Counted from the first letter of the stretch, positions 1-9,969 are shown. The stretch is DNA of 64,000 nt from Magnetococcales bacterium WMHbinv6 (GCA_002753135.1 PDZV01000013.1:26579-90578); one strand, 5' to 3'. The notes: generated by a model not told the origin, from the letters alone. Made by a program: numbers and translations.

Positions 1-1
1 C

Positions 2-1498
2 ATGCCGATTGCCTTCATTGTCTGGGATACCCGTTTTCAGGCGACCGACTGGAACCCGGCGGCAGAACGTATTTTTGGTTACAGCAAAGAGGAGGCCATG
101 GGCCATACTCCGTTGCAACTGTTTGTACCAGCCGACGCGCTGCAGCCGGTCGCTGCCGCCATGGACGAGTTGCTGGCTGGCAAAGAGGCCGGCTATTCGC
201 AACCAGGCAACAATATCACCAAAGATGGTCGGATCATCTCCTGTTTATGGTTCAATGCCCCCCTCAAAGACAACAACGGGCAGGTACATGGGGTTCTTTC
301 CATGGCTCTGGATATTACCGAACAGGAAAGCATGGCACAAGCCCTGCGCGAGGCCAAAGATCGGGCAGAGTCTGCCAATCAAGCCAAAACCCGCTTTTTG
401 ACCACCATCAGCCATGAAATCCGCACGCCGATGAATGTGGTTTTGGGTATGTCAGATCTGTTGTTGGAAACACCATTGGATGGCGAACAGTATCGACTGG
501 CTCGCATCATCCATCGTTCCGGCAAAACCTTGTTGGAAGTGATCAATGATGTGCTGGATTTTGCCCGTATTGAGGCGGGACAGATGCTTTTGACCTCACT
601 GCCGTATGCGCCCCGCACCCTGGTGGAAGAGACGGCCGAATTGATGCGGGTGGTTGCTGAAGAGAAGGGGTTGCAACTGATCGAGGAGATTGATCCCGCC
701 ATCCCGGAGGCGACATGGGGAGATGATGGCAAGGTTCGACAAATATTAATCAACCTGCTTGGCAATGCGGTTAAATTCACCCAAACAGGAAGCATTACCC
801 TGCAACTGGCAACCGATCCGCAACAAGCCAATCACCTTCATTTTGCTGTTCGCGATACCGGCATTGGCATTGCATCCGACCATTTGGCGATGATTTTTGA
901 AGATTTTACCCAGGCCGATTCCGGTATCAGTCGCCGTTACGGTGGCACCGGATTGGGGTTGGCCATCTGTCGCAAGCTGGTGGAATGTATGGGAGGACAA
1001 ATACAGGTCAGCAGTCAGTTGGGACAAGGCAGCACATTTTCCTTCACCCTGCCAGCCCCACCGGCCTCCTTGCCGGTCACGGAACCGCAAGCAGCACCAG
1101 GAGCAGAGCTGTACAGCCACAACAGCATGCTGCGCATTCTGCTTGCCGAAGATTCTCAGGAAAATCAACTGCTGATCCAGATGTATCTCAAATCAACCCC
1201 GTACCAGTTGGCCATGGTCGCCGATGGCCGGGAAGCGGTACAAAAAGTACAAAATGAACCATTTGATCTGTTGATCACCGACATCCAAATGCCCAATCTG
1301 GACGGCTATGCCGCAACCCGCCTCATTCGCCAGTGGGAACTGGAACAGGGCCGCAAGCCGTTGCCCATCCTCGCCCTCAGCGCCCACGCCTCTCAGGACA
1401 AAAAAGAGGAGAGCCTGGCCGCCGGTTGCAACGACCATTGCACCAAACCGATCAAGAAAAAAGAGTTGCTTCGCCTGATCGAAAAGTTGACCGCTTAA
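2..1498 (+). CDS. Hybrid sensor histidine kinase (PAS-HisKA-HATPase-REC), 5' partial
   Basis: The visible 498 residues contain a PAS domain (about 1-110), a dimerisation and phosphoacceptor domain with the H-box SHEIRTPMN (His138 in this fragment), an HATPase domain with an N-box and the G-boxes DTGIGI and GTGLGL, and a C-terminal receiver domain (about 380-498) with its phospho-acceptor Asp in LITDIQMP. Such proteins autophosphorylate on His and pass the phosphate to the attached receiver. The protein starts inside a PAS fold at the window edge, so its N-terminus and input domains lie upstream. No output domain or partner is visible, and the ligand cannot be inferred. Confidence 0.9.
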   Translation: MPIAFIVWDTRFQATDWNPAAERIFGYSKEEAMGHTPLQLFVPADALQPVAAAMDELLAGKEAGYSQPGNNITKDGRIISCLWFNAPLKDNNGQVHGVLSMALDITEQESMAQALREAKDRAESANQAKTRFLTTISHEIRTPMNVVLGMSDLLLETPLDGEQYRLARIIHRSGKTLLEVINDVLDFARIEAGQMLLTSLPYAPRTLVEETAELMRVVAEEKGLQLIEEIDPAIPEATWGDDGKVRQILINLLGNAVKFTQTGSITLQLATDPQQANHLHFAVRDTGIGIASDHLAMIFEDFTQADSGISRRYGGTGLGLAICRKLVECMGGQIQVSSQLGQGSTFSFTLPAPPASLPVTEPQAAPGAELYSHNSMLRILLAEDSQENQLLIQMYLKSTPYQLAMVADGREAVQKVQNEPFDLLITDIQMPNLDGYAATRLIRQWELEQGRKPLPILALSAHASQDKKEESLAAGCNDHCTKPIKKKELLRLIEKLTA

Positions 1499-1640
1499 TG
1501 GCAACGTCAGTAAAAAGCAGTAACATGCCATCATCCCACTTGTGCAGCGCGCGATTCTTGGAACCGATAGCTCAACCAGGGGGTTGATTCATCGTGCGAC
1601 GGTCTGCCGGTCAGAGAGCCTGTCGCCGCAAACAAAAATA

Positions 1641-1889
1641 TTATTTGTGCGGCAGAATCCAGGAAAGTGCTTCCTGATCCACCCCTTCTGGTGCAGGTTT
1701 ACCGCCCAGCCAATCGAGAATATCCCAGTCAGAGTGATCGAGAAACAAGAGGAGTCGTTGGCACTGCTCATCATTCAGAGTGAGCAGCATCTCTTCAAAT
1801 GTATTGGCCAGCATCTGTTCCAGCTCGGCGGTTGCTCGACGACTGGCAGCCCATAACAACTGTTTGCGCAACTGTTCACTATTCGCCAT
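1641..1889 (-). CDS. sdhE: SdhE-family FAD assembly factor
   Basis: An 82-residue protein of the SdhE/YgfY (DUF339) family, small helical factors that assist covalent FAD attachment to succinate dehydrogenase or fumarate reductase flavoproteins. The family RGxxE-type region is seen as SRRATAELEQML near the N-terminus, followed by the usual acidic helices and a DWDILDWLGG motif. The chosen ATG overlaps the end of the preceding pentapeptide gene by 11 bases, which suggests translational coupling. A longer reading from 1970 exists, but its extra 27 residues do not resemble the family. It is the last gene of the rTCA operon. The operon's own flavoprotein has Asn where the FAD-linking His is expected, so the client of this factor may be elsewhere. 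Confidence 0.8.
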   Translation of the reverse strand: MANSEQLRKQLLWAASRRATAELEQMLANTFEEMLLTLNDEQCQRLLLFLDHSDWDILDWLGGKPAPEGVDQEALSWILPHK

Positions 1890-2514
1890 CAAACACCACG
1901 ATTTTGCGGCCCAGGTGTGGTTCAACAGAGTTTTGCCCATCCCAGGGTGATTTGCCATAATAGATGGCACCCTCGGTCGCTACCTGCTCATAGTAGGCAT
2001 CATAGAGATTGGTCTTGCGCAAATCGGCTCCGGCCAGATTACAGGCAATGAAACGGGTGTGATCCAGGGTGGATTCCCGCAAAGAGGCGCGCTGCAAATC
2101 GGCACCGGTCAAATCCACCCGGTCCAACTGGCAGGCCAATAACTGTGCCATTTGCAAATTGGCTCGGCACATAGAAACCGCCTCCAGATTGCACATCAAA
2201 AAGCGACTGTACGCCAGATCGGCATCATCAAAACGACACTCTGGAAATTGCGAACGTTGGCAAAAGGCATGATCCATGCGGCTGCCAAGAAAAGATACCT
2301 GCTGCAGGAGAGTCTCCTGAAGATGGATTTCACTCATTTGACACTGGTCGAAACAAACATCATACAACCGACTGCCCACCAGTATGGCACCCGTTAAATC
2401 GACACCACGAAAATCGATGGTGCGGATCTCAATGAAAGAGAGATCCGCACCGCGCAACTGTCCATCCCGGCCATAGGTCGCCAGCAACTGTGCTTTATCG
2501 GTTATTGGCTGCAT
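1879..2514 (-). CDS. Pentapeptide repeat protein
   Basis: A 211-residue protein made largely of A(D/N)LXX-type pentapeptide repeats, for example GADLSFIEIR, GVDLTGAIL, RANLQMAQL, GADLQRASL and GADLRKTNL. The family folds as a right-handed quadrilateral beta helix. There is no signal peptide or membrane segment, so it is probably cytoplasmic. The last 30 residues leave the repeat pattern (GRKIVVFDGE end). It sits 14 bases after korB and overlaps sdhE, so it is probably co-transcribed with the rTCA enzymes. Its function is unknown. A role in stabilising or protecting one of these enzymes would be conjecture. Confidence 0.85.
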   Translation of the reverse strand: MQPITDKAQLLATYGRDGQLRGADLSFIEIRTIDFRGVDLTGAILVGSRLYDVCFDQCQMSEIHLQETLLQQVSFLGSRMDHAFCQRSQFPECRFDDADLAYSRFLMCNLEAVSMCRANLQMAQLLACQLDRVDLTGADLQRASLRESTLDHTRFIACNLAGADLRKTNLYDAYYEQVATEGAIYYGKSPWDGQNSVEPHLGRKIVVFDGE

Positions 2515-2528
2515 GGCCGCGGCCTCGA

Positions 2529-3407
2529 TCAGGGACGAGCCAGATCGATAATTTTGTTCACATCGTAACCAGGGTGGCCACCCACCTTCTCGACAATTTT
2601 GTGCAACCGCTCATCGAGGGTGGGGCGATCCACCTTGTACAGCAGTCCGATCGGGGCATGGCCTTCTGCATCACGGCGGGCCAACTCCATGGCGGCACCC
2701 AGACTGGTCACATCATGACCTTCCGGGATCTCTCTCACCAACTCACGATAATATTCCACCGTGTCAATGTTGTTGAAAGTGGGGCATTGCGAGAAAATGT
2801 TGACATAAGAAAAGCCCTTATGCTCCAAAGCCCCTTTGATCAGCTCAGCACAGATCTGCGGTTTACCGGCAAAACCTTGTGCCACGTAGGTTGCCCCATA
2901 GGTCAACATGTAGAGCAGTGGATTCATCGGTTCATCCGGTCCACCATAGGGGGTGGTGTAGGCCTTCAACTCAGGGCGTGAGGTGGGCGAATACTGCCCC
3001 TTGGTCAAACCATAAATACCATTATCATACAGTACATAAGTCATGTTGACATTTTTGCGGGCCATGTGCGGCATATGACCACCACCGATGGAAAAACCAT
3101 CGCCGTCACCACCGGTCACCAGCACAGCCAGATCAGGACGTGCCAACTGGGCACCAGTTGCCACCGGTCCGGCCCGACCATGCAGGGTGTGCATCTTATA
3201 GGATTTGATGAAGTATGGTGTCCGCGAAGAACAGCCAATACCAGAAATAGCCATCAAATTGGCATAGTCGACACCCAATTCGGACAAGGCCCGATAGATG
3301 CTGTTGAGAATGCCATGATATCCGCAACCGGGACACCAGACGACACTTACCTCAGATTTATAATCCTTTGGCTTGAGATCAACTTTATGGAGTGCGGCGA
3401 CAGACAT
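2529..3407 (-). CDS. korB: 2-oxoglutarate:ferredoxin oxidoreductase, beta subunit
   Basis: This 292-residue TPP-binding subunit carries the CPGCGYHG cluster-binding region near the N-terminus and the TPP/Mg motif GDGDGFSIGGGH followed by the downstream Asn (YDNGIYGLTKGQ). With the alpha subunit it reversibly joins succinyl-CoA, CO2 and reduced ferredoxin to give 2-oxoglutarate. In the rTCA cycle it runs in the carboxylating direction. Its ATG overlaps the korA stop by one base (TGATG), a typical coupled pair. The assignment to 2-oxoglutarate rather than pyruvate comes from the adjacent sucCD and from a separate NifJ-like enzyme at 14.9-18.6 kb. Confidence 0.92.
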   Translation of the reverse strand: MSVAALHKVDLKPKDYKSEVSVVWCPGCGYHGILNSIYRALSELGVDYANLMAISGIGCSSRTPYFIKSYKMHTLHGRAGPVATGAQLARPDLAVLVTGGDGDGFSIGGGHMPHMARKNVNMTYVLYDNGIYGLTKGQYSPTSRPELKAYTTPYGGPDEPMNPLLYMLTYGATYVAQGFAGKPQICAELIKGALEHKGFSYVNIFSQCPTFNNIDTVEYYRELVREIPEGHDVTSLGAAMELARRDAEGHAPIGLLYKVDRPTLDERLHKIVEKVGGHPGYDVNKIIDLARP

Positions 3408-5119
3408 CAGATTATCTCCTTGACTTTGTTGATCATCTGGATCGGCGTAAAGGGCAAACCACCGCAGATGGTGAACGGAATCGGCTTGATGGAAGTCTCA
3501 GCCCGGATGAAATGGGACAACTGTCCTTGATAATTGACCTCCGGAACCAGAATTTTTTTGCAGGTCGCCGCAAATGATTCATACTGCGCAACCGGCATCG
3601 GCCACATCAGTTTGGGATAGAATCCTTTCACTTTGTGCCCTTCGGCGCGCAGGCGAGCCACCGCTTCCCGTGCCACACCGATGGTGCTGCCCCAGGTGAT
3701 GATGCCCACATCCGCATCACCGTCGCCATCGACTTCCACCGGCTTGTAACGATCAACAATCGGTTTGATCTTGTTAAAGCGTTTGGCATGCATCGACTCA
3801 TGCGCTTCCGGCTTGAAGCTGGGTGCGCCGGTTTCGGTATGTTCCAAACCGGTAGCAATGTGCATCCCTTCCGGCGTACCCGGATCAACCATCGGCGAAA
3901 TACCGTCATCAGTGATCAAGTAACGTTTGTAGGTACCTTCACCGTCCCACTTCTTGCGATTGACGAGTCGATAGCTGGCCGGATCAGGCCGCGGTATCGT
4001 CTGGGTTGAAAAGGCCAGTGAACCGTCCGACAGCAACAACACGGGACATTGATACTCTTCGGCAATGTTCAGGGCATCCACCGTCATATCAATGCAATCC
4101 TTCACATCCTCCACCGACAAAACGATGCGCGGGGCATCGCCGTGGGCACCATGAATTGCCAAAAAGAGATCTGACTGTTCATGTTTGGTCGGCAAACCGG
4201 TGGAAGGCCCACCACGCTGCACATCGACCAACATGACCGGTGTTTCACTCATCGAAGCCATGCCCAGCATTTCTGCCATCAAGGCCAAACCAGGACCGGA
4301 TGTGGCCGTCATCGATTTTCTGCCAGCATAAGAGGCACCCAACACCTGGGCGATTGAGGCAATTTCATCCTCGGCTTGAATCAATGTACCACCCAGTTTT
4401 GGCAGATGGGTCGCCACATATTTGGCAATTTCTGTTGCCGGGGTGATCGGATAGGCGGAGAAAAATTCCAACCCTCCCAGAATGGCTCCCATACCGGCAG
4501 CATCGTTGCCGGAAATCACGATCACATCTTTGGGATCGCTCGGATCGGCAACCCGCCAGGGATCATTTTTCTGTAACGCCAGGCCCAACTCTTTGCCCTT
4601 GTCGAAAGCCTGCAGGTTGAAGTTGAGAATCTCTTCACCCTTCTTTTTGAATTTGTTGGTCAATACCTGCTTCAAGGTGGCTTCGCTGATATTGAACAAT
4701 ACCGACAAGGCACCCATGGCAACCATATTTTTGGAGCGATAGGATTTCATCTCCTTGGCGGTTTTGGACATCGGAACCGGATAGGCAATGACGCCCTCAG
4801 GAATTTCCGGTTCAAAATCGCCGCCTGGATAGTCGTAGACGAAAGCCGTACCCGGTTTCAACAAATGTTTGTTGACTTCGTAGGCTTCGCCATTGAACGC
4901 GCAAAAGACATCAAAGGTGTCACCCTGGTTATAGATACGCTCCGGCGAGGTCCGCACTTGGTACATGGCATAACCGCCTTTGATTTCCGCCGGAAAGGTT
5001 TTGAAGGTGTAAACCTCCAGACCGGCCCGGGCACACGCGGCGGCAATGAAATCACCCGTGGAGATGATACCCTCACCACCCTCCCCGGCTACTCGAATAA
5101 TCAGGTCATTCTTTGCCAT
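3407..5119 (-). CDS. korA: 2-oxoglutarate:ferredoxin oxidoreductase, alpha subunit (gamma-alpha fusion)
   Basis: A 570-residue subunit. Residues 1-190 form the gamma-type domain (begins [17 protein letters not shown]), followed by the alpha-type pyrimidine-binding domain ([47 protein letters not shown]) and a C-terminal domain. This gamma-alpha arrangement is usual for KorA. The start at 5119 is chosen because an AAGGAG Shine-Dalgarno site lies just upstream. A 31-residue upstream extension in the same frame shows no conservation. It lies 132 bases downstream of sucD in the same direction, so product and substrate (succinyl-CoA) are handled by one operon. Confidence 0.92.
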   Translation of the reverse strand: MAKNDLIIRVAGEGGEGIISTGDFIAAACARAGLEVYTFKTFPAEIKGGYAMYQVRTSPERIYNQGDTFDVFCAFNGEAYEVNKHLLKPGTAFVYDYPGGDFEPEIPEGVIAYPVPMSKTAKEMKSYRSKNMVAMGALSVLFNISEATLKQVLTNKFKKKGEEILNFNLQAFDKGKELGLALQKNDPWRVADPSDPKDVIVISGNDAAGMGAILGGLEFFSAYPITPATEIAKYVATHLPKLGGTLIQAEDEIASIAQVLGASYAGRKSMTATSGPGLALMAEMLGMASMSETPVMLVDVQRGGPSTGLPTKHEQSDLFLAIHGAHGDAPRIVLSVEDVKDCIDMTVDALNIAEEYQCPVLLLSDGSLAFSTQTIPRPDPASYRLVNRKKWDGEGTYKRYLITDDGISPMVDPGTPEGMHIATGLEHTETGAPSFKPEAHESMHAKRFNKIKPIVDRYKPVEVDGDGDADVGIITWGSTIGVAREAVARLRAEGHKVKGFYPKLMWPMPVAQYESFAATCKKILVPEVNYQGQLSHFIRAETSIKPIPFTICGGLPFTPIQMINKVKEII

Positions 5120-5251
5120 CGAAACTCCTTTATTAGGCTGCTTTCTTGTTTTTGATAGAGGCTGCGCCCAACGAAACAGTCTGTCAATTCCCCCACCTGC
5201 AGCGGCAAGCAACAGACTGTTGACAACCGGTTGCGACTACACTCTCACCCC

Positions 5252-6124
5252 TCACCCTTTCAGAGCCGCGACAAGCGTGCTGCCCATGTCGGCAGGCGAA
5301 CGGGCAATATGCACCCCTGCTGCCTCCAGCGCTGCAAACTTTTCGGCTGCTGTCCCCTTGCCACCGGAGATGATTGCTCCCGCATGCCCCATCCGTTTAC
5401 CTTTGGGTGCGGTTGCTCCGGCAATAAAGGCAACCACTGGCTTGGTCATATTGGCTTTGATCCAAGCCGCTGCTTCTTCTTCCGCCGTACCACCGATTTC
5501 ACCGATCATGATCACGGCTTCCGTCTGCGGGTCGGCTTCAAACAACTGCAGACAATCAATAAAGTTGGTGCCGTTAACCGGATCACCGCCCAATCCGACA
5601 CAGGTACTCTGTCCCAGATTGACCCGTGTGGTTTGCGCCACCGCTTCATAGGTCAAGGTGCCGGAACGGGAGACCACACCCACCTTGCCCACCTGATGGA
5701 TGTGTCCCGGCATGATCCCGATTTTGCACCCACCAGGGGTAATGATACCGGGGCAGTTGGGACCGATCAAACGGGTCTTGCGACCCTGCAGGTAACGCTT
5801 GACCCGCACCATATCCATCACCGGAATCCCTTCGGTGATACAGACCACCAGATCCATATCGGTGGATGCGGCCTCCATGATGGCATCGGCAGCAAAAGGA
5901 GGTGGCACGAAAATGACCGAGGCATTGGCACCAGTCTCTTTGACGGCGTCAGCCACCGTATCAAATACCGGACGATCCAGATGTTTGCTGCCACCCTTAC
6001 CGGGAGTCACCCCCCCCTACAGTTGCGTGCCGTAGGCTATCGCCTGTTCCGAGTGGAATGTGCCATTGGCTCCGGTGAAGCCCTGACAAATGACGCGGGT
6101 ATTCTTGTCAACCAGAATGCTCAT
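5252..6124 (-). CDS. sucD: Succinyl-CoA synthetase, alpha subunit, with in-frame amber codon
   Basis: Read through, the gene has the normal length of about 290 residues. The N-terminus ([18 protein letters not shown]) starts at ATG 6124 behind an AAGGTG site. The CoA-binding Rossmann domain and the phospho-histidine loop (GHAGAI) are present, and it ends normally at 5252. Codon 36 (6019-6017) is TAG, in the conserved stretch [17 protein letters not shown] where E. coli SucD has [14 protein letters not shown]. The stop abuts a run of eight G (6017-6010). Moving one G from that run to before the TA gives CTG GTA GGG, which restores the expected Val, so a consensus error is likely. If the stop is real, only a fragment from GTG 6010 (252 residues, lacking part of the Rossmann fold) could be made. 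Operon context is sucC 12 bases upstream. Confidence 0.85.
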
Positions 6125-6136
6125 TTTTGCACCTTC

Positions 6137-7297
6137 CTATCGCACCGCAGCCACCGCCTTTTCGGCGGCATCATTGAGATCATCGGCGGAGATAATCGCC
6201 AGACCGGATTCATTGAGAATCTTTTTGCCCAGTTCGACGTTGGTCCCCTCCAGACGCACCACCAGCGGCACTTTGATGGCCACTTCACGGGCAGCCGTCA
6301 CCACACCGTTGGCAATCACGTCGCAACGCATGATCCCACCAAAAATATTGATCATGACGGCTTTGACGCTGCTGTCGGACAGAATCAGTTTGAGGGCTTC
6401 CGTCACCACTTCCGTGGTGGCACCGCCGCCTACATCCAAAAAGTTGGCCGGCTTGGCCCCTTTGAGCTGAATAATATCCATGGTGGCCATGGCCAGACCG
6501 GCACCGTTGACCATACAACCGATGGAACCTTCCAGGGCGATATAATTCAGACCGTGCCGAGAAGCCTCAATCTCTTTGTCATTTTCTTCATTGAAATCAC
6601 GCAACTCGATAATATCTTCATGCCGGTACAAGGCGTTGTCGTCAAAATTCATTTTGGCGTCCAACGCCATCAAGTCACCCTCTGCGGTCACCACCAGAGG
6701 ATTGATCTCGACCAATGAGGCATCGGAATTAACGAAGGCGTTATAGAGTGCGGTCATGAACTGTACCGCCTTGTTGACCTGCTTGCCTTCCAGTTTTAAA
6801 CCAAATGCCAAATTACGGGCCTGAAAAGCAACCAATCCCACGGCGGGATCGATCACCTCTTTGAGAATTTTTTCCGGAGTACGAGCGGCAACCTCTTCGA
6901 TTTCCATACCGCCTTCGGTGGAGGCCATCATGGTGATCCGGCTGGAGGCACGATCCACCACCATACCCAGATACAGCTCACGAGCAATAGCGCACCCCTC
7001 TTCGATATAGAGCCGTTTCACCACTTTGCCGGCTGGACCGGTCTGATGGGTCACCAGTGTCATGCCCAGAATGCGCTCTGCATACTCTTTGACCTCACTC
7101 TGGCTGCGGGCCACTTTGACCCCGCCACCTTTGCCACGGCCTCCGGCATGAATCTGTGCTTTGACCACCGTGACGGCACTGCCCAACTGCTTCGCCGCCT
7201 GTTCCGCCTCGTCGACGGTAAAGGCAACATGGCCACGGGGTACTTTTACTCCATAACTGGCTAGAATCTTTTTAGCTTGGTATTCGTGAATATTCAT
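6137..7297 (-). CDS. sucC: Succinyl-CoA synthetase (ADP-forming), beta subunit
   Basis: A 386-residue subunit of standard length, beginning [17 protein letters not shown]. The ATP-grasp domain occupies about residues 1-230, with [16 protein letters not shown] and the metal-binding EINPLVV. The C-terminal ligase-CoA domain carries [18 protein letters not shown] and FLDVGGGA. With SucD it activates succinate to succinyl-CoA at the cost of ATP in the reductive cycle. It is followed 12 bases later by sucD and preceded by frdA with a 154-base gap. The second alternative translation over 7337-7654 in another frame shows no family likeness. Confidence 0.95.
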   Translation of the reverse strand: MNIHEYQAKKILASYGVKVPRGHVAFTVDEAEQAAKQLGSAVTVVKAQIHAGGRGKGGGVKVARSQSEVKEYAERILGMTLVTHQTGPAGKVVKRLYIEEGCAIARELYLGMVVDRASSRITMMASTEGGMEIEEVAARTPEKILKEVIDPAVGLVAFQARNLAFGLKLEGKQVNKAVQFMTALYNAFVNSDASLVEINPLVVTAEGDLMALDAKMNFDDNALYRHEDIIELRDFNEENDKEIEASRHGLNYIALEGSIGCMVNGAGLAMATMDIIQLKGAKPANFLDVGGGATTEVVTEALKLILSDSSVKAVMINIFGGIMRCDVIANGVVTAAREVAIKVPLVVRLEGTNVELGKKILNESGLAIISADDLNDAAEKAVAAVR

Positions 7298-7451
7298 AAG
7301 TGGTTCCCGTTCGCTCCAACGTTATTCATCATCCTGCTACCGAAGAATCCCCTGTCCATCTGCTGCTTTCCAGCCCTGCCTCGCGGCGGCTGAACTGCCG
7401 ATAATAAGCGGTTTACCATCTGGAGTCCATGCTTGTCGGAAGCGCGTTCCA

Positions 7452-9173
7452 TCAAGCAGGAAGCCCACTTTTCCCATAACTGGGCAACAGTCGCGGTGAA
7501 GTGCGATGCTGACCGGCAGCTTTTTCGTGCAACGCCTCCATGAAGCTTTCCAGGTGCGATACACCCGGATTGCTGCCTTCGCCGTTGTTTTGAGCAAAAC
7601 GGGCCGCGCTGCGACCAGCCCGCAAACCAAAAACCAAAATTTCCAGCAGGGCATTACCCATCAAGCGGTTGTCGCCGTGCACCCCACCGGTCACCTCCCC
7701 TGCCGCATAGAGCCCGGGCATATCGGTACCCCCATCGCTTTGAATGGCAATACCGCCATTTTGATAATGCAGAGTGGGATAGGTCAACACCGGGGCCACG
7801 CGCAGATCAATACCCTTGCCGATAAACTCCCGGAAGCGACCCGGAAACTCCCGTTCAATGGTACCACGCCCATGCAACAGATCGATCAACGGAATATCCA
7901 GCCATACACCCACCCGACCGCTGGGGGTGGTAATGCCGTTACCCATCTCGGTGCATTCGCGAATAATCGCCGCCGAAGTGACATCACGCGGTTCCAGGCC
8001 AAAAACAAACTCTTCGCCATGATAATTCAGCAGTTGCGCACCCCAACCACGAAATTTTTCCGTCAACAGCAAGCCAATTTTGCGATCCGGGTAGACAATT
8101 CCGGTCGGATGATACTGACAATAACGTAAATCACGCAGTGGCACCCCAGCCCGATAGGCCAACACCAAACCGTCGGCCAGCGCCCCATAATGGTTGGAGG
8201 TGGGAAATTTTTTGAAGTGCAGACGGCCAAAGCCACCCGTGGCCAAAACCACGGCCCGGGCATGGACAACCTGAATGGTCGGCAGACGATCACCCGCGAC
8301 CAGATGTTCCAACACCGCTCCCACCGCCCGGCCATTGTCATCGGTCAACAGTTCTACCGCCGGATGAAAGGGCAAAACACGAATATTGGCAAAGCTTTCG
8401 GCATGATCACGCAGTACGCGCATCAACTCCAGGCCAGTCACATCGCCGGAGGCGTGCAGCCGACGGCGCGAAGTGCCACCCCCATGTCGCACCTTCATGC
8501 GTCCAGTCGGATATTTATCGAAGAGCATGCCCAACTCTTCCAACCAGCGTAAAACTCGCGGTCCATCGCTGACCAATGATTCCACCAGATCGGGATCATT
8601 GATAAAATGACCCCCACCCATGGTATCCAGATAGTGCTGTACCGGCGAATCCGCCTCCTGATCCGCAACCTGCATACCGCCTTCCGCCATGATGGTATTG
8701 GAGTCACCATGACGCAGTTTGGTAACGATCAACACCTTGGCTCCGGCTTCGGCAGCGGCAATCGCCGCCGTGGTGCCCGCACCACCCCCACCGATCACCA
8801 ACACGTCGGTATGCAAATCGGCTTTCACCTGTTTGCTGAACGGGGCGAGTGCAGAGGGATCGCCTTCTGCAGCTGAATGGCTGCGACGAGACAAGGCAAA
8901 ATGACGGCTGACCGCATGGCGGGGCCAGGATTCCAACAGATCGGCCAATTCACAAGGGACCAAATCCCCCTGGTTGGGTCCTAAAGTCAGGGGACGGCAG
9001 CTATCGGCCCGATAGTCGGGATGAAACTCCTCCAACCAGGCTCGCCGGTCAGAAAGCGACAATGACGGGTAACTCTCACCACGACGCAAAGCGGTCAAAC
9101 GGCTCTCGCGCGTCTTGACCACCAGGCGGGCCGACTCACGCAATGCTTCAGGAAAGTGGTTCAAACCTTCCAT
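7452..9173 (-). CDS. frdA: Fumarate reductase / succinate dehydrogenase-type flavoprotein
   Basis: A 573-residue flavoprotein. About 120 N-terminal residues of unclear role precede the FAD Rossmann motif VIGGGGAG (128-133). Family active-site blocks follow: QYHPTGI, LLTEKFRGWGAQLLN, the PRDVTSAAI arginine, HYQNGGIAI and NRLMGNALLE. It would reduce fumarate to succinate in the rTCA cycle. Where FrdA/SdhA have SHTVAAEGG with the FAD-linking His, this protein has SNTIMAEGG (Asn159), so FAD is predicted to be non-covalent, as in L-aspartate oxidase and the soluble fumarate reductases of methanogens. The C-terminal helical domain of classical FrdA is essentially absent. It is 55 bases downstream of frdB. 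Another reduction of the same flavoprotein superfamily cannot be excluded. Confidence 0.8.
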   Translation of the reverse strand: MEGLNHFPEALRESARLVVKTRESRLTALRRGESYPSLSLSDRRAWLEEFHPDYRADSCRPLTLGPNQGDLVPCELADLLESWPRHAVSRHFALSRRSHSAAEGDPSALAPFSKQVKADLHTDVLVIGGGGAGTTAAIAAAEAGAKVLIVTKLRHGDSNTIMAEGGMQVADQEADSPVQHYLDTMGGGHFINDPDLVESLVSDGPRVLRWLEELGMLFDKYPTGRMKVRHGGGTSRRRLHASGDVTGLELMRVLRDHAESFANIRVLPFHPAVELLTDDNGRAVGAVLEHLVAGDRLPTIQVVHARAVVLATGGFGRLHFKKFPTSNHYGALADGLVLAYRAGVPLRDLRYCQYHPTGIVYPDRKIGLLLTEKFRGWGAQLLNYHGEEFVFGLEPRDVTSAAIIRECTEMGNGITTPSGRVGVWLDIPLIDLLHGRGTIEREFPGRFREFIGKGIDLRVAPVLTYPTLHYQNGGIAIQSDGGTDMPGLYAAGEVTGGVHGDNRLMGNALLEILVFGLRAGRSAARFAQNNGEGSNPGVSHLESFMEALHEKAAGQHRTSPRLLPSYGKSGLPA

Positions 9174-9228
9174 GAACAGAATTCCTCACCCTTGATCATA
9201 ACCAATTGCCCCTCCATTCATCCACGGC

Positions 9229-9969
9229 TCAGATCAAAGAACGGTCTTCGGGTAACCAGGTACCAGGAGGGGCATCATCCGGTTCCCGTTCACGGCGTTG
9301 ATACAATGCCTGAAACTCCACCCCTGACAAGCGACGCACTTTGCGGAAAAGAGAACGATAATGGCCGCTCTCTACCTTTTCCAGCGCCTTGGCCAAATGT
9401 TCAGCCGGTGCCTCGCGATAACGCCCATGAAAACGACGGGCAGCCAATGCGGCATTGGGTTGCGATATGCTGGAAGGACAGCGAAGCACGCAAGCCTGAC
9501 ACTGCACACAGGTAAACGACTGCTGTGCCGCAGAACGCAGGTCACCCCGCTTGATCATTCCCACGTAACCCATGACATCAATACCCACTGGACACAATCG
9601 GCTGCATTCACCGCACATGACGCAGTTGTTGACCTCTGGATAAAGACTCAAGACCTGATATTCCGGGCTGTTCTCTGGCGGGAGTTCCATCCGGTGTACT
9701 GCTTTTTTCTGGGGGATATAGGGCAGAGAGAGAATCTCCATGCCATGCTTTGCCTCATCCTGACACATCAACCCGGCGACAAGTGGGTGTGCATCCCGCA
9801 TGCGGTACAACACGGTGCAGGCACCGCATACACCACCACGACACCCCACCCCGCGTACAAAACGCAATCCTGCCTCTTCCAGCGCCACCAAAATTGTGCG
9901 ACCGGCAGAAACCGTGTATTCCGTGCCATCAAAAGCGATGGTGATGGTCGCCACTTTTGGGCCAGCCAT
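9229..9969 (-). CDS. frdB: Fumarate reductase iron-sulfur subunit
   Basis: A 246-residue FrdB/SdhB-type electron-transfer subunit. A plant-type [2Fe-2S] domain has Cys43, Cys48, Cys51 and Cys69. The C-terminal dicluster domain has two full CxxCxxCxxxCP motifs (Cys116-126 and Cys154-164). Classical SdhB holds one [4Fe-4S] and one [3Fe-4S] cluster. Here both C-terminal motifs have four Cys, closer to soluble fumarate reductase and heterodisulfide reductase-like proteins. No membrane-anchor gene is adjacent. The gene opens the operon, and its Shine-Dalgarno region is a run of nine G immediately upstream of the ATG. Confidence 0.85.
   Translation of the reverse strand: MAGPKVATITIAFDGTEYTVSAGRTILVALEEAGLRFVRGVGCRGGVCGACTVLYRMRDAHPLVAGLMCQDEAKHGMEILSLPYIPQKKAVHRMELPPENSPEYQVLSLYPEVNNCVMCGECSRLCPVGIDVMGYVGMIKRGDLRSAAQQSFTCVQCQACVLRCPSSISQPNAALAARRFHGRYREAPAEHLAKALEKVESGHYRSLFRKVRRLSGVEFQALYQRREREPDDAPPGTWLPEDRSLI

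Noticed and set aside
6017..6019. TAG in sucD as pyrrolysine or general amber recoding
   Set aside because: The position is Val in homologues, no pyl genes are visible, and a two-indel error at the G-run explains it better.
7337..7654. Overlapping frame at the frdA 3' end as a frameshifted FrdA C-terminus
   Set aside because: Its translation shows no likeness to the FrdA/SdhA C-terminal domain, and frdA ends cleanly after the conserved NRLMGNALLE region.
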